Shown: positions 14,507-17,983 of the stretch, in pieces
Layout: each line of letters begins with the position of its first letter
Numbering within the stretch: the first letter of the stretch is position 1
NCBI GenBank assembly: GCA_005885565.1
Contig: VAXK01000063.1
Coordinates: forward strand, 1-17,983
Direction of reading: 5' to 3'
Origin: Actinomycetota bacterium
GTDB lineage: Bacteria; Actinomycetota; Thermoleophilia; Gaiellales; Gaiellaceae
DNA length: 17,983 nt
Translations under genes and position numbers: made by a program
The notes under the pieces: model-generated
Database searches by the model: none
Seen by the model: the letters and a program-made list of their open reading frames with translations, nothing else
Told to the model about the DNA's origin: nothing

Positions 14507-14860
14507 GTGGTCTTCGCGGCGGACGTCTCCGCCACCGCTGCGTTCTACGAGAACCTCGGCTTCGAGCGGCACTTCCAGCTCCCGCCGGAGGGGCGCGCCG
14601 GGCTATGTCGGGCTCCGCCGCGGCGCCTACGAAGTTGCGGTGGTCGCGGCCGGCTGGCCCCGGGAGCAGTACGGCCTCTCGGTCGGTGAGGGCGTCCGCT
14701 TCGAGCTCTTCGTCTACGTGGACGAAGTCGACCGGTCGTCGAGCAGCTGCGCGCCGTGGGCGCGACCGTGCTCCGAGACCCTGCCGACATGCCGTGGGGC
14801 GAGCGCGTCGCCTACGCGACCGACCCGGACGGGAACCCGATCGCGCTGGCTCAGGGATAA
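14507..14860 (+). pseudogene. VOC/glyoxalase-fold small protein broken by two frameshifts
   Basis: Three short frames join into one VOC (glyoxalase/bleomycin resistance) protein of about 118 residues. Frame one gives VVFAADVSATAAFYENLGFE and HFQLPPEG. After an apparent extra base near 14600-14603 the next frame gives GYVGLRRGAYEVAVVAAG and GVRFELFVYVDEVD. After an apparent missing base near 14735 the first frame returns with VVEQLRAVGATVLRDPADMP and GERVAYATDPDGNPIALAQG, ending at TAA 14858. The DPDGNPIALAQ ending and the AxFYxxLGF beginning are family hallmarks. The start GTG 14507 is uncertain. The two shifts compensate, so either the consensus has two errors or the gene is decaying. Such proteins often act as metal-dependent isomerases, dioxygenases or drug-binding proteins; no substrate can be inferred. 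Confidence 0.66.
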
Positions 14861-15624
14861 GCTCGCCCATCGACCCCGATCTCGCCTTCGCGCACGAGCT
14901 CGCCGACCTCGCCGACTCGCTCTCGCTGCCGCGCTTCCGTGCCGCCGACCTGCGGGTCGACGAGAAGCCCGACCTGACGCCGGTCTCGGATGCGGACCGG
15001 GCAGTGGAGGAGGCGCTACGGGCGGCGATCGCCGAGCAGCGGCCCGGCGAGGGCTTCCTCGGTGAGGAGAGCGGCAGCGAGGAGGCGGACACGCGCTGGG
15101 TCGTCGATCCGATCGACGGCACGCGGAACTTCGTCCGCGGGATCCCGATCTGGGCGACGCTGATCGCGCTGGAGCGCGACGGCCGGGCTGTGGTCGGTGT
15201 CGTCTCCGCGCCCGCCCTTCGCCAGCGCTGGTGGGCCGCACGCGGGGAGGGCGCGCACCGCGACGACAGCCGGATCCACGTCTCCGCGATCCGCCGGATC
15301 GAGGACGCGACGTTCTGCTACACGAGCGCGCGGGACTTCGCGAAGCGGGGCCTCGCCGATCGCTTCTTCGCGCTGGCGGAACGAAGCTGGGTCGCGCGCG
15401 GCTTCGGCGACTTCTGGATGCACATGCTCGTGGCGGAGGGTGCCGCCGACGCGGCCGTGGACGGCAGCCTGCAGCGCTGGGACACGGCCGCCGTGGAGGT
15501 GATCGTCGAGGAGGCGGGCGGCCGCTTCAGCGGCCTCGACGGCCGGCCGCACGAGCCCGGCGGGGCGGCCCTCTCGTCGAACGGCCTGCTCCACGACGCG
15601 GTCGTCACCGCCTTCGCGCGCTAG
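14857..15624 (+). CDS. hisN: Histidinol-phosphatase, inositol monophosphatase family (HisN type)
   Basis: About 255 residues of the Mg-dependent inositol monophosphatase fold. Metal ligands are Glu70 (GEESG), Asp84 and Asp87 (WVVDPIDGTRNF, 81-92) and Asp209 (RWDTAAVEVIVEEAGG). TPVSDADRAVE near residue 45 and the pair RGIPIWATLIALERDG and SAPALRQRWWAARGEGA match actinobacterial HisN, which removes phosphate from histidinol-phosphate in histidine synthesis. Other substrates of the family (inositol phosphate, PAP) remain possible. No ATG, GTG or TTG lies before the conserved N-terminal region; the first GTG (about 15004) would delete it. The only start with sensible position is ATA 14857, overlapping the preceding TAA as ATAA, which looks like a one-base variant of an ATGA junction. 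The N-terminus is therefore uncertain, but the family call is firm. Confidence 0.86.
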   Translation: MSSPIDPDLAFAHELADLADSLSLPRFRAADLRVDEKPDLTPVSDADRAVEEALRAAIAEQRPGEGFLGEESGSEEADTRWVVDPIDGTRNFVRGIPIWATLIALERDGRAVVGVVSAPALRQRWWAARGEGAHRDDSRIHVSAIRRIEDATFCYTSARDFAKRGLADRFFALAERSWVARGFGDFWMHMLVAEGAADAAVDGSLQRWDTAAVEVIVEEAGGRFSGLDGRPHEPGGAALSSNGLLHDAVVTAFAR

Positions 15625-15626
15625 GA

Positions 15627-15640
15627 AGCCGGCCTCGGCT
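15627..15640. terminator. Weak hairpin between convergent hisN and nucleotidyltransferase genes
   Basis: AGCCG (15627-15631) and CGGCT (15636-15640) flank a 4-nt loop, three bases after the hisN stop. It sits in the only non-coding gap (15625-15685) between two convergent genes and could work in both directions. The stem is only 5 bp and lacks a T tract, so this is a tentative call; nothing else was seen in this gap. Confidence 0.25.
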
Positions 15641-15685
15641 GTACGCGCGGGAGTAGGTGCCGATGGCGCGAGAAGCTTTCGCTCA

Positions 15686-16120
15686 TTACGTCCGGCCCTC
15701 GACAAGCTCAGCAAGCTCGGCAATGCGCCGATCGAGTTCGGCCTCGGTGGCCGCGGCCTGCCGCCGGATGTCCCGTTCGTCGCGCATCAGGGCCGACCAC
15801 TCGTAATCTCGATCAGCTAGAACCCGGCCGTCTCGGAGAATGTCGACGAGCAGGAGAGGCGCACGTCGCCCGGTGGTCAGCGAGACAACCTGGACGCGGC
15901 GATCCATCTGCTCCGTGAGCGCTACAGCAAGCATGGCTGCCGAATGAATCTCTTCGCGAGCGAACGAGACCAGGAGATCGAGATCGCTTCCCAGGCCATC
16001 GTCGCCGCGGCCAACCGAGCCATACATCACCGCCAGCCGCACGTTGGGGGTTGCGCGGAGCAGCGAGACGAGCTTCGACACGACCTCCCGCTCCGTCTCG
16101 ACGTGGTCGCGCTCCCTCAT
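15686..16120 (-). CDS. MNT-type small nucleotidyltransferase-fold protein, third catalytic Asp replaced
   Basis: A 144-residue protein with the minimal nucleotidyltransferase fold. The motif VMYGSVGRGDDGLGSDLDLL (31-50) has Gly34/Ser35 and the metal-binding pair Asp46/Asp48. The third carboxylate normally sits in a VDVV strand; here it reads RRVQVVSL, with Gln77 in place of Asp, so catalysis may be weak or lost. The C-terminal third (105-140) is a charged helix, possibly for protein contact. Related MntA proteins pair with HEPN RNases as antitoxins, but no HEPN gene is adjacent. ATG 16120 overlaps the opcA stop as ATGA, so it is coupled to the zwf-opcA unit. Its target, RNA or protein, is unknown. 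The gene is the last of the minus-strand operon. Confidence 0.85.
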   Translation of the reverse strand: MRERDHVETEREVVSKLVSLLRATPNVRLAVMYGSVGRGDDGLGSDLDLLVSFAREEIHSAAMLAVALTEQMDRRVQVVSLTTGRRAPLLLVDILRDGRVLADRDYEWSALMRDERDIRRQAAATEAELDRRIAELAELVEGRT

Positions 16121-16980
16121 GCGCCTGAATGCTCGGCCACGTCACGAACAGCCTCCTCGTAGATCCGGTCCCGGCCGAAGCGATCCAGCTCGTCCGAGAG
16201 GAGCTCGGCCGGGGGCGGAGGATCGCCCGGCGGGAAGGGCGCCGGCTCGCCGTCGATCTCGACCCCCACCAACCGATCGGACAAATCGTGCTCCAGCTCG
16301 AGCTCACGCCCGAGGCGCGAGCGCAGCCACCCCGCCAGGAGATGCGCCTGCGCGGCCGTGCCCGACACACGCAACCGCCTCACCTCCGCGATCCCCGGCC
16401 AGAGCGACGCGAGCTGCGGACGCCACCGGCTCGTCCGTGCCCACGCGATGTCGGAGACGGCTACCCGGTCGAACAAGTCGACCAGCTGCGCATACGGCGC
16501 TGGCAGCCCCGGCCACTCCGTCGAGTCCACGATCAGCCGGTCGACCACGTCGACCAGCTGCTCGAACGGCTGCTCGCCGAACGGCGGCATGCCGCGCCAG
16601 CGCAGGAAGACGGGCAGGTCCGGGATCAGGAGCGGCTGGACGACGCTCGCGGGCGCCTCCGCGCGCCGACCGCGGAGCCGGATCCGGATCGTCTCCACGC
16701 AGACCGCCCGCCCGTCGCCGACGGGGTAGCACTCCACCTCCGCGACGCCGTCGAGACCGTCGTCCGCGTCCGGCTCCGGCACGAGCACGATCGTGCGCGA
16801 CGGATGGCGCTCCGCGAGGCCCGCCAAAACGTCCTCCGCCGCGGCCACCCACTCCTCGGGCACCCAGGCGATGTGCGTGAGCACGCTCGTCCGCTGGAAG
16901 GGAGCGCCCGTCTCGCGGTCGACCCGGAGCGCGCCGAGCTCGTCCTCGATCGCCTGGACGGAGGTCAGTGCCGTCGCCAC
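16117..16980 (-). CDS. opcA: Glucose-6-phosphate dehydrogenase assembly/activator protein OpcA
   Basis: A 287-residue cytoplasmic protein known in cyanobacteria and actinobacteria to bind and activate G6PDH (Zwf). Recognisable segments are RTSVLTHIAWVPEEWVAAAE near the N-terminus, PSRTIVLVPEPDAD, VVQPLLIPDLPVFLRWRG in the middle, and VDLFDRVAVSDIAWARTSRW, the OpcA counterpart of the DLAWARLTPWR motif. The start is GTG 16980, 14 bases inside the end of zwf; a longer frame runs to 17103 but those residues only shadow zwf. The stop overlaps the start of the nucleotidyltransferase as ATGA. The zwf-opcA pairing is standard in actinobacteria and supports the call. No truncation is apparent. Confidence 0.9.
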   Translation of the reverse strand: MATALTSVQAIEDELGALRVDRETGAPFQRTSVLTHIAWVPEEWVAAAEDVLAGLAERHPSRTIVLVPEPDADDGLDGVAEVECYPVGDGRAVCVETIRIRLRGRRAEAPASVVQPLLIPDLPVFLRWRGMPPFGEQPFEQLVDVVDRLIVDSTEWPGLPAPYAQLVDLFDRVAVSDIAWARTSRWRPQLASLWPGIAEVRRLRVSGTAAQAHLLAGWLRSRLGRELELEHDLSDRLVGVEIDGEPAPFPPGDPPPPAELLSDELDRFGRDRIYEEAVRDVAEHSGA

Positions 16981-17983
16981 GACCTGCCGTCCCGCTCGAT
17001 CAGCTCGTTCGCGGAGTGCGGCCCCCACGACCCGGCGGCGTAGTTCGGGAAGGCCGGCCGGTCGCGCGCCCACGGCGCGACGATCGCGTCCACCAGCGCC
17101 CACTGCTCCTCGACCTCGTCCGTCCGGGTGAAGAGGGTCGCGTCGCCGCGCATCGCGTCGAGGATCAGCCGTTCGTACGCCTCGGGCATGCCGGTTCGGA
17201 ACGCGCCTCCGTAGAGGAAGTCCATGTGCACCGTCCGGATCGTCATCCCGAGTCCCGGCACCTTCGCGCCGATCGCGAGCGAGACGCCCTCGTCGGGCTG
17301 GATGTGGATGAGCAGGACATTCGGGCGCAGGCCTTCGGCCGCGGTCTCCTCGAACGGCGGGTGCGGAGCGCGCTTGAACTGGATCGCGATCGTCGTCTCG
17401 CGGCGCGCGAGCCGCTTGCCCATCCGGACGTAGAACGGCGTGTCCGCCCAGCGCCAGTTGTCGGCGTAGAGCTTGGCGGCGACGTAGGTCTCGGTCATCG
17501 AGTCCGATGCGACGCCCTCCTCCTCGCGGTACGCGACGACCTCCTCGCCCTCGATGAAGCCGCGCCCGTACTGGCCCCGCACGACCGACTTCGGCCCCGG
17601 GGTGTGGAGCGAGCGCAGCACCTTCACCTTCTCGTTCCGGACCGACTCCGCGGTGAAGTCGATCGGCGGCTCCATCGCCGTCAGCGCGAGCAGCTGGAGC
17701 AGGTGGTTCTGGAAGATGTCGCGGATCGCGCCCGCCTGCTCGTAGTAGCCGGCCCGGCCCTCGATCCCGATCGACTCGGCGACGGTGATCTGGACGTGGT
17801 CGATGAACTGACGGTTCCAGATCGGCTCGAAGATGCCGTTCGCGAAGCGCAGCGCGAGCATGTTCTGGACCGTTTCCTTGCCCAGGTAGTGGTCGATCCG
17901 GAAGACCTCGTGCTCCTCGAAGTGCTCGCGGATCACCTTGGTCAGCTCGCGCGCCGAGGCGAGGTCGTGCCCGAACGGCTTCT
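16965..17983 (-). CDS. zwf: Glucose-6-phosphate 1-dehydrogenase, C-terminal two thirds (5' end outside window)
   Basis: The frame is open from the window edge to TGA 16967-16965, giving 339 codons. It begins KPFGHDLASARELTKVIREH and contains the active-site stretch FRIDHYLGKE with the catalytic His and substrate-binding Lys. Further family segments include LALRFANGIFEPIWNRQFID, QITVAESIGIEGRAGYYEQA and FYVRMGKRLARRETTIAIQF. The enzyme oxidises glucose 6-phosphate to 6-phosphogluconolactone, making NADPH or NADH. The missing N-terminal part (about 150 residues) holds the Rossmann GDL motif, so coenzyme preference cannot be judged. A GTG at 17936 is internal and not the start. It overlaps opcA by 16 bases at its end, as expected for a coupled enzyme and activator pair. 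Confidence 0.96.
   Translation of the reverse strand, partial: KPFGHDLASARELTKVIREHFEEHEVFRIDHYLGKETVQNMLALRFANGIFEPIWNRQFIDHVQITVAESIGIEGRAGYYEQAGAIRDIFQNHLLQLLALTAMEPPIDFTAESVRNEKVKVLRSLHTPGPKSVVRGQYGRGFIEGEEVVAYREEEGVASDSMTETYVAAKLYADNWRWADTPFYVRMGKRLARRETTIAIQFKRAPHPPFEETAAEGLRPNVLLIHIQPDEGVSLAIGAKVPGLGMTIRTVHMDFLYGGAFRTGMPEAYERLILDAMRGDATLFTRTDEVEEQWALVDAIVAPWARDRPAFPNYAAGSWGPHSANELIERDGRSWRRH

Noticed and set aside
12854..14572. A 572-codon minus-strand frame opposite the FnIII-like gene
   Set aside because: No signal, domain or sensible start, while the + strand shows repeated FnIII patterns and a signal peptide despite the frameshift.
15686..16120. MntA-HEPN toxin-antitoxin module
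   Set aside because: The nucleotidyltransferase fold is present but no HEPN gene with an RxxxxH motif lies on either side; the neighbours are opcA and hisN.
17100..17936. GTG at 17936 as the start of zwf
   Set aside because: The frame continues with family-like sequence (KPFGHDLASARELTK) to the window edge, so the real start is outside.

Overview
The window is very GC-rich DNA with bacterial gene density. Genes are packed edge to edge, many junctions are 4-bp ATGA stop/start overlaps, and GTG or TTG starts are common. The gene content points to an actinobacterium: zwf coupled to opcA, a four-unit 11-bp direct repeat with GTTCACC-like cores (the Streptomyces-type PHO box), a caa3-type oxidase, and an MscL with a C-terminal zinc ribbon. 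A deep soil lineage such as Thermoleophilia (Gaiellales/Solirubrobacterales) is my inference and rests on overall gene style only. No rRNA, tRNA, CRISPR array, IS element or integrase was seen.

Region 1 (1-2909, + strand) is the high-affinity phosphate transporter: the 3' end of pstS, then pstC, pstA and pstB. A 22-bp perfect palindrome follows pstB, where phoU often lies; phoU is absent. The 264-bp gap after pstB carries two copies of a 17-bp motif, each containing a 15-bp near-palindrome. Region 2 (3174-6624) holds a RimK-like ATP-grasp ligase facing a minus-strand pair: a PhoR-like histidine kinase and, overlapping its 3' end, a haloacetate/fluoroacetate dehalogenase-type hydrolase. The kinase diverges from its OmpR/PhoB-type response regulator. 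The PHO-box-like repeats lie in the 70-bp gap between them and overlap the kinase start codon, linking this pair to Pi control of region 1.

Region 3 (6669-7378) has mscL, whose ribosome binding site can pair with an upstream CCCTCC tract, and a convergent 97-aa unknown. Region 4 (7393-12499) is a caa3 cytochrome oxidase operon: subunit II with a fused cytochrome c domain, subunit I, a fusion of a half-size CtaA-like four-helix domain to CtaB (heme O synthase), a 57-aa single-helix membrane protein, and an amidase that appears to start at CTG. Subunit III is not present.

Region 5 (12522-15624) carries a secreted FnIII-like repeat protein split by one frameshift, a VOC/glyoxalase-fold gene broken by two frameshifts, and a HisN-type histidinol-phosphatase with no ordinary start codon. 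This cluster of defects suggests either local decay or local consensus error. Region 6 (15686-17983, - strand) reads zwf (N-terminal part beyond the window), opcA, and a small MNT-type nucleotidyltransferase lacking the usual third acidic residue, all translationally coupled.

The most interesting items are the half-CtaA/CtaB fusion, the PHO-box array between the divergent two-component genes, the possible occlusion of the mscL ribosome binding site, and the orphan nucleotidyltransferase tied to the G6PDH operon.
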